Origin: Acinetobacter nectaris CIP 110549
Lineage (GTDB): Bacteria; Pseudomonadota; Gammaproteobacteria; Pseudomonadales; Moraxellaceae
Direction of reading: 5' to 3'
Assembly: GCF_000488215.1 (NCBI RefSeq)
Contig: NZ_KI530735.1
Location: forward strand, 223,427-287,426
DNA: 64,000 bases
Below, piece by piece: positions 57,148 through 64,000 of this stretch (position 1 is the stretch's first letter; the number at the start of each line of letters is the position of its first letter). Both the position numbers and the translations under genes were made by a program. A model generated the notes under the pieces. That model saw only the letters and a program-made list of their open reading frames with translations. It had not been told where the DNA came from and did not search any database.

Positions 57148-57849
57148 ATGCGTCAACTACAATTAAATATTGAACCCCAATTAGATGCACGTATTAGTGA
57201 TTTTTCAGGCCCAAGTTGGGGAAGTGTAATTGACGCTATACGTCAATTACATACAGGGCTTATTCAGCAATTTTATATTTATGGTGAAGGTGGTGTAGGT
57301 AAAAGCCATCTATTATCTGCGATTTGTGATTCTTATTTAGAGTTAGGTAAGTCAGCAATACATGTGTCTTTACTTGAGCTCTTAGATGCACCTATTGAAG
57401 CGATTACATCGCTTGAGAAATATGACCTTGTTGCTTTAGATGATATTGAAACAATTAGTGGTGTTAAGCATTGGCAAAAGGCAGTTTTTCATTTAATTAA
57501 CTATAATAATCAGGAAGATGGACAACTTATTTTTTCATCAAGATGTGCACCTATTGAATTAAAACTTGAACTTCCTGATTTACAGTCACGTTTAATGCAG
57601 GCAGTGAGTGTGCGATTACCTGATGGTCAGTCGTATTCAGATAGAGAAGCTTTGGTGAAGTCAGTTCTAAATAGGAGAGGCATTCTTCTTGATCCACAAA
57701 TTGTGGAATACTTATTAGATCATGGGCCTCATAAAACTGCATTGTTATTGCAAATTATTGAAAGATTAGAGAGTTTGTTAAAGGGAGAGAAAACAAAGCT
57801 ATCTAATGCAACTTTGCGCCAAATTTATGCATTTATTGATGAGTATTAG
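57148..57849 (+). CDS. hda: DnaA regulatory inactivator Hda
   Basis: Promotes hydrolysis of DnaA-bound ATP after initiation (RIDA) together with the sliding clamp. The 233-residue protein begins MRQLQLNI, a clamp-binding QLxLxx motif. Walker A GEGGVGKS is at 46-53, Walker B with Asp98-Asp99 in LVALDDIE, and SSRCAP with DLQSRL follow the DnaA-type AAA+ pattern. No DNA-binding domain IV is present, which separates it from DnaA. It is cotranscribed with the PerM-like gene. Its stop overlaps the 3' end of the convergent DUF3106 gene by 17 bases. Confidence 0.93.
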   Translation: MRQLQLNIEPQLDARISDFSGPSWGSVIDAIRQLHTGLIQQFYIYGEGGVGKSHLLSAICDSYLELGKSAIHVSLLELLDAPIEAITSLEKYDLVALDDIETISGVKHWQKAVFHLINYNNQEDGQLIFSSRCAPIELKLELPDLQSRLMQAVSVRLPDGQSYSDREALVKSVLNRRGILLDPQIVEYLLDHGPHKTALLLQIIERLESLLKGEKTKLSNATLRQIYAFIDEY

Positions 57850-58282
57850 TAATAGGCATGGATGCTTCATTTAAATCTTGTTGAGCAATCGTTTGATATT
57901 TATTTAAGTAGTCTTCACGAATTTGGTCTCGCTCTTCCTTTGAGCTGGCTTGTTGCATTTGTTTTTTCATTTGCTGTCGTTCTGCATTATTCATTTGTTG
58001 CCAAGCTTCTCGCATTTTTTGCTGTTCATCTTCAGGAAGCTGGGTAAACCAATCCATTTTTTGCTGTAATGCACTACGCTGTGCTTCAGGAATATCTTTA
58101 AGGTTTTGATAACGTTGTAATAAACTTTCTTGTTGTTGTGTCGAGAGTTCATTCCAGTTGTCATCTACAGGTGTGATGTCATTTTTATGGGTAGAGAATG
58201 GCCAAAAGCTGTCAAAGCGAGCAGAACTCGTTTGTAAAAAAAATAATGTACCAAGCATGAGTATCAGCTTTTTAGCTTCCAT
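57833..58282 (-). CDS. DUF3106-family secreted protein
   Basis: A 149-residue protein with a signal peptide (MEAKKLILMLGTLFFLQTSSA) and a mature part rich in Gln, Glu and Lys. WNELSTQQQESLLQRYQNLK and MDWFTQLPEDEQQKMREAW are the repeated DUF3106 pattern (tryptophan-rich helix hairpins). I prefer ATG 58282; the longer frame from 58330 would bury the signal sequence. It is the third gene of a sigma-factor cluster and overlaps the second by 11 bases. The family's role is unknown. Confidence 0.8.
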   Translation of the reverse strand: MEAKKLILMLGTLFFLQTSSARFDSFWPFSTHKNDITPVDDNWNELSTQQQESLLQRYQNLKDIPEAQRSALQQKMDWFTQLPEDEQQKMREAWQQMNNAERQQMKKQMQQASSKEERDQIREDYLNKYQTIAQQDLNEASMPITNTHQ

Positions 58283-58607
58283 GAGTATGACTATCCTCAC
58301 CAAATACCATAACCATTTCCAAATCATCAACCATTTGTGGTGAAAGTTTCGTTGTATTCGTATTTATCATTGTTTGGGTGTTATGTCCTTTTGTTGCTAG
58401 GTTCATTGTATTTGGGAAAATAACAATACCTGCAAGGGCAGCAGCAATCGCAAACCCTGTCACTTTCCAAACAGGTGCTAATTTTTTAGATGGTGTTGTT
58501 ATTTCTGCTAAAACACTTTGCATAACACGTTGTTTATTTCGATGTGCGTGTGCAAGCTTATCAAGTTTTTGCGTTACATTTTTTGCAAAATCATCATTAT
58601 GACTCAT
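58272..58607 (-). CDS. Small single-span membrane protein, possible anti-sigma factor
   Basis: A 111-residue protein with a cytoplasmic-looking helical N-terminus (FAKNVTQKLDKLAHAHRNKQ), one membrane helix (about 50-65, VTGFAIAAALAGIVIFP) and a short C-terminal part. Its ATG at 58607 has GGAGG eight bases upstream and lies 11 bases inside the sigma gene. The topology and position fit an anti-sigma factor or a DUF3619-like companion, but no zinc-binding HxxxCxxC motif is present. The function is inference only. Confidence 0.72.
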   Translation of the reverse strand: MSHNDDFAKNVTQKLDKLAHAHRNKQRVMQSVLAEITTPSKKLAPVWKVTGFAIAAALAGIVIFPNTMNLATKGHNTQTMINTNTTKLSPQMVDDLEMVMVFGEDSHTHGS

Positions 58608-59244
58608 GTGATGATCCTCCATATTCGTTATGAAGATGCGATAATTTCTGTTTTAAACTCTGTATCGCACGGTGATAATGTGTTTTGACACTTCCTTCAG
58701 TACATTGCATGATTTGGGCTGTGGTTTGTGTGTCAAATTCCTCCCAAGCACGGAGCATAAATGCTTGTTGCTGTCGGGTAGGTAGGTCTTGGATTGCACT
58801 ACGAATTTCTTCAATTGTAGCTGTTTGTACAAGTTGTAAAGATGGTTCAAGCTGTTGCTCATCAGCGATATTGATTTCTTCATCAATTTCATCTTCCGAT
58901 GGTGCCTTGCGAAAAAAAGAAAAAAGATTAGTATGCCTTTTTTCTTTTCTTCTCCAATCTTGTAACTTGTTATTTAAAATAGTATAGAAAAGAGGGTACC
59001 ACTCATCTAATGTTTTATTAGGATAGGCACGGTGTAATGCAATAAATGCTTCTTGGACTAAGTCCATGGCAATGCCTTGTTGATTTTGGGTTGCGGTTTC
59101 CATCATAACAAGTGCGCGGCCTGTAACATCATGCATAAAAAACTTCAGGCGTTGTTCTACTGAAGTTTTTGGATGGCACACCAATTCTTTGGTTGGTTCA
59201 GTGTCATTTGGTGTTCGATCCATAGAGATGGAGTATCCTGTCAT
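58597..59244 (-). CDS. ECF-type RNA polymerase sigma factor
   Basis: Alternative sigma factor of 215 residues. Region 2 is ALVMMETATQNQQGIAMDLV with EAFIALHRAY; region 4 ends in LPTRQQQAFMLRAWE and EGSVKTHYHRAIQSLKQKL, a typical helix-turn-helix. A linker with an acidic insert (about 100-135) separates them. Starts at 59244 and 59223 are possible. It heads a three-gene overlapping cluster with the small membrane protein and DUF3106. The regulon cannot be inferred. Confidence 0.88.
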   Translation of the reverse strand: MTGYSISMDRTPNDTEPTKELVCHPKTSVEQRLKFFMHDVTGRALVMMETATQNQQGIAMDLVQEAFIALHRAYPNKTLDEWYPLFYTILNNKLQDWRRKEKRHTNLFSFFRKAPSEDEIDEEINIADEQQLEPSLQLVQTATIEEIRSAIQDLPTRQQQAFMLRAWEEFDTQTTAQIMQCTEGSVKTHYHRAIQSLKQKLSHLHNEYGGSSHES

Positions 59245-59385
59245 CCAATCCCCATCCTGCTTTTACTCTACGTATTTAATACAATAACGTTAGATAAGCA
59301 GAATAGGTTGACATATATAGAAAGATTTTTAATTTTAAATGATTTCTATAAGCGGATGACATTTTTATACAATAAATGCACGAAT

Positions 59386-60162
59386 TTATTGTCTTTGTCG
59401 AACCATCTCAAAAAAACAAATTGAACCTGCAATAGCAACATTTAAAGATTCCTGACCACCGGGTTGAGGAATTGCTACAGCCTGTGCATTTTCTAGGGCA
59501 TAAGGAGATGCACCTTGTCCTTCATTACCGAGTACCCATGCACATGGTTGAGTTAGATTTTGTGTATATAGGCTCTGCGGTTTATGAGAGCTTGTAACAT
59601 AAACTGGAATATTAAATTGAGGTAAAATATCTTCAAGATGTATATTTTCAAAGCATTCTAGAGAGAAGTGTGCACCCATACCTGCACGTAATACGCGGGG
59701 TGACCACAAAGAGGCAACACCTTTTGTGCAAATGATTTGCTTAATATTTGCAGCAGCGGCAGATCTAAGTAATGTACCTACATTTCCTGGATCTTGTACA
59801 TCATCTAATATAAGTGTATCTACATTAAAGTTCAGAGACGAGCTTTGCTGAGGTGTTTCAATGACTGCAAGACAGGGTAAAGTCGTACCTAAAGTACTTA
59901 AATCACGATACAGTACCTCACTCAAAATAAAAATATGACCCTTATAAATTTGTTGGATCTTTTTTAAATCTATATGTTCAAGAGCAGCTTCTGTCGTGAA
60001 CAGTGACGTAATGTGTTGGTTTTGTTGTAACCAAGCTAGACTTAAATGTGTGCCTTCTAAAACTGTTTGCTTATGTTTTTTGCGATAGTTATTGAGTTCA
60101 ATTAAAGCGCGTAAATGCTTGATTTTGGCATTTTCTTTTGATTCAAGATAAATAACTGACAT
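59386..60162 (-). CDS. TrmH/SpoU-family RNA 2'-O-methyltransferase
   Basis: Methylates a ribose of rRNA or tRNA with S-adenosylmethionine. The 258-residue protein has the SpoU substrate-binding N-domain and the SPOUT knot with DVQDPGNVGTLLRSAAA, LGNEGQGAS and IPQPGGQESLNVAIAGSI, the three family motifs. It belongs near RlmB and TsnR-like proteins; the exact nucleotide is unknown. fbp lies upstream on the same strand, with a 61-base gap that contains a perfect hairpin. Confidence 0.88.
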   Translation of the reverse strand: MSVIYLESKENAKIKHLRALIELNNYRKKHKQTVLEGTHLSLAWLQQNQHITSLFTTEAALEHIDLKKIQQIYKGHIFILSEVLYRDLSTLGTTLPCLAVIETPQQSSSLNFNVDTLILDDVQDPGNVGTLLRSAAAANIKQIICTKGVASLWSPRVLRAGMGAHFSLECFENIHLEDILPQFNIPVYVTSSHKPQSLYTQNLTQPCAWVLGNEGQGASPYALENAQAVAIPQPGGQESLNVAIAGSICFFEMVRQRQ

Positions 60163-60173
60163 AGATAATACCG

Positions 60174-60208
60174 CTTAGATGTAAAATAATTACTATTTTA
60201 CATCTAAG
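60174..60208. repeat. Perfect 15-bp hairpin between fbp and methyltransferase gene
   Basis: CTTAGATGTAAAATA at 60174-60188 is exactly complemented at 60194-60208 with a 5-base loop. On the transcript of these two minus-strand genes the T-rich run precedes the stem instead of following it, so it is not a normal terminator of fbp. Confidence 0.6.
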
Positions 60209-60223
60209 TTAAAAAATAAAAAA

Positions 60224-61195
60224 TTAGTGATAGCTTTCGACAAGATTAACTTCATCTTTTGCACCAAGAATAACAGGAACACGCTGGTGTAAACCTGTAG
60301 GTACAACATCCATAATACGCATACGGCCTGTTGAAGCGATTCCTCCTGCTTGTTCAATAAGCATGCTCATTGGGTTTGCTTCATACATTAAACGTAAGCG
60401 ACCAGGTTTTTCAGGGTTTTTTAAGTCATATGGATACATAAAAATACCACCACGACTTAAAATACGATGAATATCTCCCACCATACAAGCAATCCAGCGC
60501 ATATTGAAGTCTTTACCACGTATACCTGTTTTACCTTCTAATAGCTCATCAATATAGCGTTTAACAGGTTCTTCCCAATGACGTTGGTTTGAAGCATTAA
60601 TTGCAAATTCTTGTGTTTGAGCAGGAATAGTGAGGTTTTCCTGTGTAACCACAAATTCTTTAAGGTCAATGTCGTATGTAAATAGAATAACACCATCGCC
60701 AAAAGTAAGTGCAAGCATTGTTGATGGACCATACATCACATAACCTGCTGCAACTTGACTTGTACCCGGTTGCATAAAGTCTTCTAAATCAGGGATGCTT
60801 TTTTTAGCTGGGAGCACAGAAAAGATTGTACCAACACACATATTAATATCAATGTTACTTGAGCCATCTAATGGATCAAATAAAACAAGATATTCGCCAT
60901 TTTCTTGTGCTGGTGTAAACTCTTCTAGCTCTTCTGATGCAAAAGCACCCACATTTGGGTGCTTTTGTAATGCATCAATAAATTGTTGATTCGAAAAGAT
61001 ATCTAATTTCTTTTGCGTTTCGCCTTGTACATTTTCATGTTCAGCACTTCCAAGAATACCTGCGATAGCACCTTGTTGTAGGTTATAGTCAATGACTTTG
61101 CAGCATTGTGCGATCGCATCTATGACACTCGCCAGTTCAGGTGTTAATGTTCCCGTTTTTTGTTGTAAATATTGGGATAAAGTTGTGTTCGACAT
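60224..61195 (-). CDS. fbp: Fructose-1,6-bisphosphatase, class I
   Basis: Gluconeogenic enzyme that removes the C1 phosphate of fructose 1,6-bisphosphate. The 323-residue protein has [16 protein letters not shown] (metal site), [13 protein letters not shown] CVGTIFSVL, and the C-terminal [19 protein letters not shown], all standard. I start it at ATG 61195 ([12 protein letters not shown]); a longer frame from 61222 has no support. Acinetobacter lacks a complete glycolytic route, so gluconeogenesis is its main direction. Confidence 0.94.
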   Translation of the reverse strand: MSNTTLSQYLQQKTGTLTPELASVIDAIAQCCKVIDYNLQQGAIAGILGSAEHENVQGETQKKLDIFSNQQFIDALQKHPNVGAFASEELEEFTPAQENGEYLVLFDPLDGSSNIDINMCVGTIFSVLPAKKSIPDLEDFMQPGTSQVAAGYVMYGPSTMLALTFGDGVILFTYDIDLKEFVVTQENLTIPAQTQEFAINASNQRHWEEPVKRYIDELLEGKTGIRGKDFNMRWIACMVGDIHRILSRGGIFMYPYDLKNPEKPGRLRLMYEANPMSMLIEQAGGIASTGRMRIMDVVPTGLHQRVPVILGAKDEVNLVESYH

Positions 61196-61378
61196 ACTGA
61201 GAATGCTCCAAAAACTGTGCAATTTTTTCTTGGCTAAATAAAAACTTGGCTATTTTAGATGAGATTTGTGAAAAATAAAATTTTTCTTGGACATATTATC
61301 AATTTTTTTATACTTACAGGCTCTAAATAACATGCTATGTTAAGTAATCGTCGCAATTTCTTCATGCGGGAGAACATC

Positions 61379-61576
61379 ATGACAGTAAAAAAATTTGATG
61401 CAGTACCAACGCCATCTGAAGCTCTAGACTTAAAAGGGATATCGGAGGAATGCATAAAGCTTGCTTGGGAGAGTTATGAGTCAAAACCTGAGTATAAATC
61501 ATTTAATAAACATGACATGATTGAATCAATTCAAATTGACAATGAGATGAAATTGAAAAATAAAAGTTCAAATTAA
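61379..61576 (+). CDS. Small uncharacterised protein, 65 residues
   Basis: I do not recognise this protein. From the ATG at 61379 it reads MTVKKFDAVPTPSEALDL and is soluble and charged, without a signal sequence. GGGAG is well placed eight bases upstream, and a hairpin terminator follows its stop at once. The frame opens earlier, at 61337, but that start lacks a ribosome site. It is divergent from fbp and convergent with pal. Confidence 0.65.
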   Translation: MTVKKFDAVPTPSEALDLKGISEECIKLAWESYESKPEYKSFNKHDMIESIQIDNEMKLKNKSSN

Positions 61577-61603
61577 AAAGCGCCCAAATTGAGCGCTTTT
61601 TTA
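61575..61603. terminator. Convergent terminator, small gene / pal
   Basis: A 9-bp stem (AAAAAGCGC at 61575-61583, complement 61593-61601) with a 9-base loop and A/T flanks, overlapping the stop of the small gene. Confidence 0.85.
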
Positions 61604-61607
61604 TATT

Positions 61608-62183
61608 TTAGCGTAACAATGGTGGTACTGCTTCGTAGTTAATTTCTACGCGGCGGTTTTCAGCCCATGCAGCAGGCGTATGTGCAGGGTTAATAGGCAT
61701 TTCTTTACCATAACTAATTGCTTCAAGCTGGCTCGGACTCACACCAATTGAAATAAGGTAACTTTGAACAGCTTTTGCTCGGCGTTCACCTAAAGCCATA
61801 TTGTACTCACGAGTACCACGCTCATCGGTATGACCTGTAAGTGCAACATGTGATGTTGGATTTGCTTGTAAGAACTGAGCATGTGCTTGTAATGTTTGAT
61901 AGTCTTGTTGTGAGATAGAGCTACTATCAAAGTCAAAGTGTACAACACGATTAGCAAGGAATGCTTTGTTTTCAGGCGTTACACCTTTAGATGATGCACC
62001 TGTTAGGTTTTTCGCATCAAGTGCTGCATCATCACTCAGACCATTTGTATTTACAGGCATAATAGGTGCTGCTGTAGAAGGATTTTGTGTTGTTGTCGCT
62101 TCTGTTGCAGGTTTACGACTTGCACAACCTGTAAAAAGGAGTGCAGAGGCGATCATCGGAATCACTAAATATTGAGCTTTCAT
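61608..62183 (-). CDS. pal: Peptidoglycan-associated lipoprotein
   Basis: Outer-membrane lipoprotein of the Tol-Pal system that binds peptidoglycan. From ATG 62183 (GGAG at seven bases) it is 191 residues: a lipoprotein signal with lipobox LFTGC (Cys20), a linker rich in Thr/Ala, and an OmpA-like domain with VHFDFDSSSI, LTGHTDERGTREYNMALGER and ENRRVEINY. It is 35 bases after tolB. Together with TolB and TolA it keeps the outer membrane attached during division. Confidence 0.95.
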   Translation of the reverse strand: MKAQYLVIPMIASALLFTGCASRKPATEATTTQNPSTAAPIMPVNTNGLSDDAALDAKNLTGASSKGVTPENKAFLANRVVHFDFDSSSISQQDYQTLQAHAQFLQANPTSHVALTGHTDERGTREYNMALGERRAKAVQSYLISIGVSPSQLEAISYGKEMPINPAHTPAAWAENRRVEINYEAVPPLLR

Positions 62184-62218
62184 GTTATTCTCCATGTATA
62201 AAATAGGTTCTTATCAAG

Positions 62219-63499
62219 TTATTTAGGTGCCCAAGCAGGCTCGCGTACTTCTCCTTGTTCACTTGGCAAATTCATGCGAAATTGTCCATTAATTGAAACG
62301 ATAGATAATAAACCACGATTGCCTTCTTGAGTTGCGTAAACAACCATTTGCCCATTTGGCGAGAAGCTCGGTGATTCGTCCAATGTTGTTGGAGTAAGTA
62401 TACTCACAACACCACTATTTAAATCTTGAATAGCAATTTTATAATCACTTCCTGACTGACGACTGACCATTGCAAGTTTACTGCCATCTGCATTTAGTGT
62501 GCTACGTGCATTAAACGAGCCTCTAAATGTTAAACGTTTGCTTGAACCATCTGCAAAGTTATATCTATAGATTTGTGGAGAGCCTCCACGGTCAGAGGTA
62601 AAGATAAATGATTTTCCATCTGGGGCATATCTTGCTTCGGTATCAATTGCAGAGTCGTTGGTAAGACGCTCAATTGCATGTGTTGCAAGGTTCATTTGAT
62701 ATATATCTGGATTGCCATCCATTGAACCTGTAAACAACATTGACTTACCATCTGGAGAAAAGCTAGGTGCGCCGTTTAAACCTTGATAATGGGTAAGCAC
62801 TTGGCGTTGCCCTGTAGAAAGGTCTTGTAAGTAAATGCGAGGACGTTTTGTCTCAAAAGATACATAACCTAGCTGTTTTCCATCGGGTGTCCATGTTGGA
62901 GATAGAATAGGGTAGTGCGATGATAAGACTGTAAAAGGTCTTTCGCCGTCAGTATCGGCAATTTGTAATGTATAACGTTTATCTGGTGTTGAAGCATTTC
63001 GTAGTACGTATGCAATACGACCGCTAAAGCTTCCGGGAACACCCGTTAGAGCTTGATATATTGCATCACTAATTGCATGTCCTGCTTGACGTGTACGTGA
63101 AGTAGGTGCAGTTAAAACTTCATTCAATAAGTATTTCTGATTATTGACATCATAAAGCTGATAGTGAATTTGGTTTGTATTGGCATCTAATGCCGTAACT
63201 TTACCAACGACAACATAAGGAATATTGGCATTTTTCCAGCTATCTGCATTAATTTGACTGAGTTCTGCCGTTGTTGGTAAGCCTTGAGATGCGCTTGTAA
63301 ATCGACCTGAATGGTTTAAGTCATTTTCAACAATAGGATAAATGGTCTGGTCGGTGGAGAATGGCACAATAGCAATTTTAGGTGCAGCATCCGGTGCTTT
63401 GGCAATTTCTAGATGTAGTTGAGCAGACGCAGTTTGTACAAAAAGAGGGGACGTCGCTAAAATAACTAAAGCCAGTAAAGATTTACGATTCATTTCCAT
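62219..63499 (-). CDS. tolB: Tol-Pal system protein TolB
   Basis: Periplasmic beta-propeller of the Tol-Pal complex that binds Pal. The 426-residue protein has a signal peptide (ending around TASA), an N-terminal alpha/beta domain (about 30-165) and a WD40-like propeller with repeats such as PSFSPDGKSMLFTG, ARYAPDGKSFIFTS and PSFSPNGQMVVYAT. I start it at ATG 63499; 63493 is an alternative, and 63514 seems too early. A perfect hairpin lies in the gap between tolA and this gene. Confidence 0.94.
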   Translation of the reverse strand: MEMNRKSLLALVILATSPLFVQTASAQLHLEIAKAPDAAPKIAIVPFSTDQTIYPIVENDLNHSGRFTSASQGLPTTAELSQINADSWKNANIPYVVVGKVTALDANTNQIHYQLYDVNNQKYLLNEVLTAPTSRTRQAGHAISDAIYQALTGVPGSFSGRIAYVLRNASTPDKRYTLQIADTDGERPFTVLSSHYPILSPTWTPDGKQLGYVSFETKRPRIYLQDLSTGQRQVLTHYQGLNGAPSFSPDGKSMLFTGSMDGNPDIYQMNLATHAIERLTNDSAIDTEARYAPDGKSFIFTSDRGGSPQIYRYNFADGSSKRLTFRGSFNARSTLNADGSKLAMVSRQSGSDYKIAIQDLNSGVVSILTPTTLDESPSFSPNGQMVVYATQEGNRGLLSIVSINGQFRMNLPSEQGEVREPAWAPK

Positions 63500-63543
63500 A
63501 ATTATTGTGCACACATAATGAGGTTTTGAATAAATGATTTAAA

Positions 63544-63577
63544 GTAACATCATTTACATGACTGTAAATGATGTTAC
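63544..63577. repeat. Perfect 15-bp hairpin in the tolA-tolB gap
   Basis: GTAACATCATTTACA at 63544-63558 is exactly complemented at 63563-63577 with a 4-base loop. It lies 13 bases after the tolA stop and 45 or more before the tolB start, with only three T immediately after it on the minus strand. Confidence 0.65.
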
Positions 63578-63589
63578 ACCAATAAAGTA

Positions 63590-64000
63590 TTACTTTGCTG
63601 TAAACGTTGCACTAAAAGAACGTGCATCACGCCTAGCATCAGGGTCGCTTGGCATTGGGTAAGGTGCTGCCTGACGAATTGCTGCTTCAACACTTGCTTG
63701 TACATCAGGGTCACTTGAGTTGACAAGAACTGAAGTCACGCCACCTGAATCATTAAGAGTCACACGAACACTCGCAGTTTTTCCTTTTGAACCCGTTGGT
63801 ACATCCCAAACGTGGTAAATCTTCTGTTGAAAGTCATGCTTAGCTGATGATGCAATTCTTCGAGATTCAGCCCTTTTATTTGCTGCTGCCTCAGCAGCCT
63901 TCTGTTTAGCTTCCAAAGCCTGCTGTTGCTTGGCTTCTTCAGCCGCTTTTTCTTTCGCTTCAGCGGCAGCCTTTTGTTTAGCTTGTAGCGCTTCTTGATG
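63590..64000 (-). CDS. tolA: Tol-Pal system protein TolA, C-terminal part
   Basis: Inner-membrane protein spanning the periplasm to link TolQR with TolB-Pal. Only the last 136 codons are in the window. The first 60 or so are Ala/Lys/Glu/Gln-rich repeats (QAKQKAAAEAKEKAAEEAK), the rigid helical stalk, and the rest is the C-terminal TolA domain with VTLNDSGGVTSVLVNSS and AIRQAAPYPMPSD. The frame runs open to the window edge, so the start and membrane helix lie outside. Confidence 0.93.
   Translation of the reverse strand, partial: HQEALQAKQKAAAEAKEKAAEEAKQQQALEAKQKAAEAAANKRAESRRIASSAKHDFQQKIYHVWDVPTGSKGKTASVRVTLNDSGGVTSVLVNSSDPDVQASVEAAIRQAAPYPMPSDPDARRDARSFSATFTAK

Noticed and set aside
1..64000. 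Mobile elements, CRISPR arrays, phage or plasmid functions
   Set aside because: No transposase, integrase, repeat-spacer array or replication gene was found; the window looks like core chromosome.

Overview
The window reads as chromosomal backbone of an AT-rich gammaproteobacterium, most likely an Acinetobacter or a close Moraxellaceae relative. This is inferred from protein resemblance and gene order: thiE-hemL, a single Lol permease with lolD and comEC, pga genes, DUF3144, a sigma factor/DUF3106 cluster and tolA-tolB-pal. Nothing was searched against a database. Genes are densely packed on both strands and usually separated by short rho-independent terminators. I see no rRNA, tRNA, CRISPR array, insertion sequence, phage gene or integrase. 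Both edges cut genes: a photolyase at the left and tolA at the right.

Left third (1-21.3 kb): photolyase, SlyD, type II NADH dehydrogenase, D,D-carboxypeptidase, M61 peptidase, a secreted transthyretin-like protein that has lost catalytic residues, RluE, NADP isocitrate dehydrogenase, cystine carrier TcyP, a PhzF-family enzyme, a stand-alone peptide deformylase, a PiT phosphate transporter with a good PhoB box, two rhomboid proteases around NfuA and a beta-carbonic anhydrase, MtgA, and polyphosphate kinase.

Middle (21.3-45.4 kb): a racemase-LysR pair behind an inverted-repeat-rich leader; a four-gene TolC / membrane-fusion / two ABC-2 permease export operon with no ATPase gene; thiE-hemL; a DUF218 protein, a patatin, a thioesterase and an FKBP; then pgaBCD without pgaA, followed by an acyltransferase-3 protein, which recalls the icaADBC gene content of staphylococci. 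PnuC, a DUF421 protein, several uncharacterised proteins, a CYTH triphosphatase, OmpW and SerC follow.

Right third (45.4-64 kb): a 46-residue membrane protein behind an unknown 315-residue gene, a DUF188 protein, Lol permease-LolD-ComEC, a lipid A-type acyltransferase, SppA, purM-purN, a PerM-family permease with Hda, a three-gene ECF sigma cluster, a SpoU methyltransferase, fructose-1,6-bisphosphatase, and pal-tolB-tolA.

The best candidates for something less ordinary are the ATPase-less export operon, the pgaA-less polysaccharide cluster with its acyltransferase, the degenerate hydroxyisourate-hydrolase-like protein, the PhoB box, and perfect 15-bp hairpins in the tolA-tolB and fbp-methyltransferase gaps.
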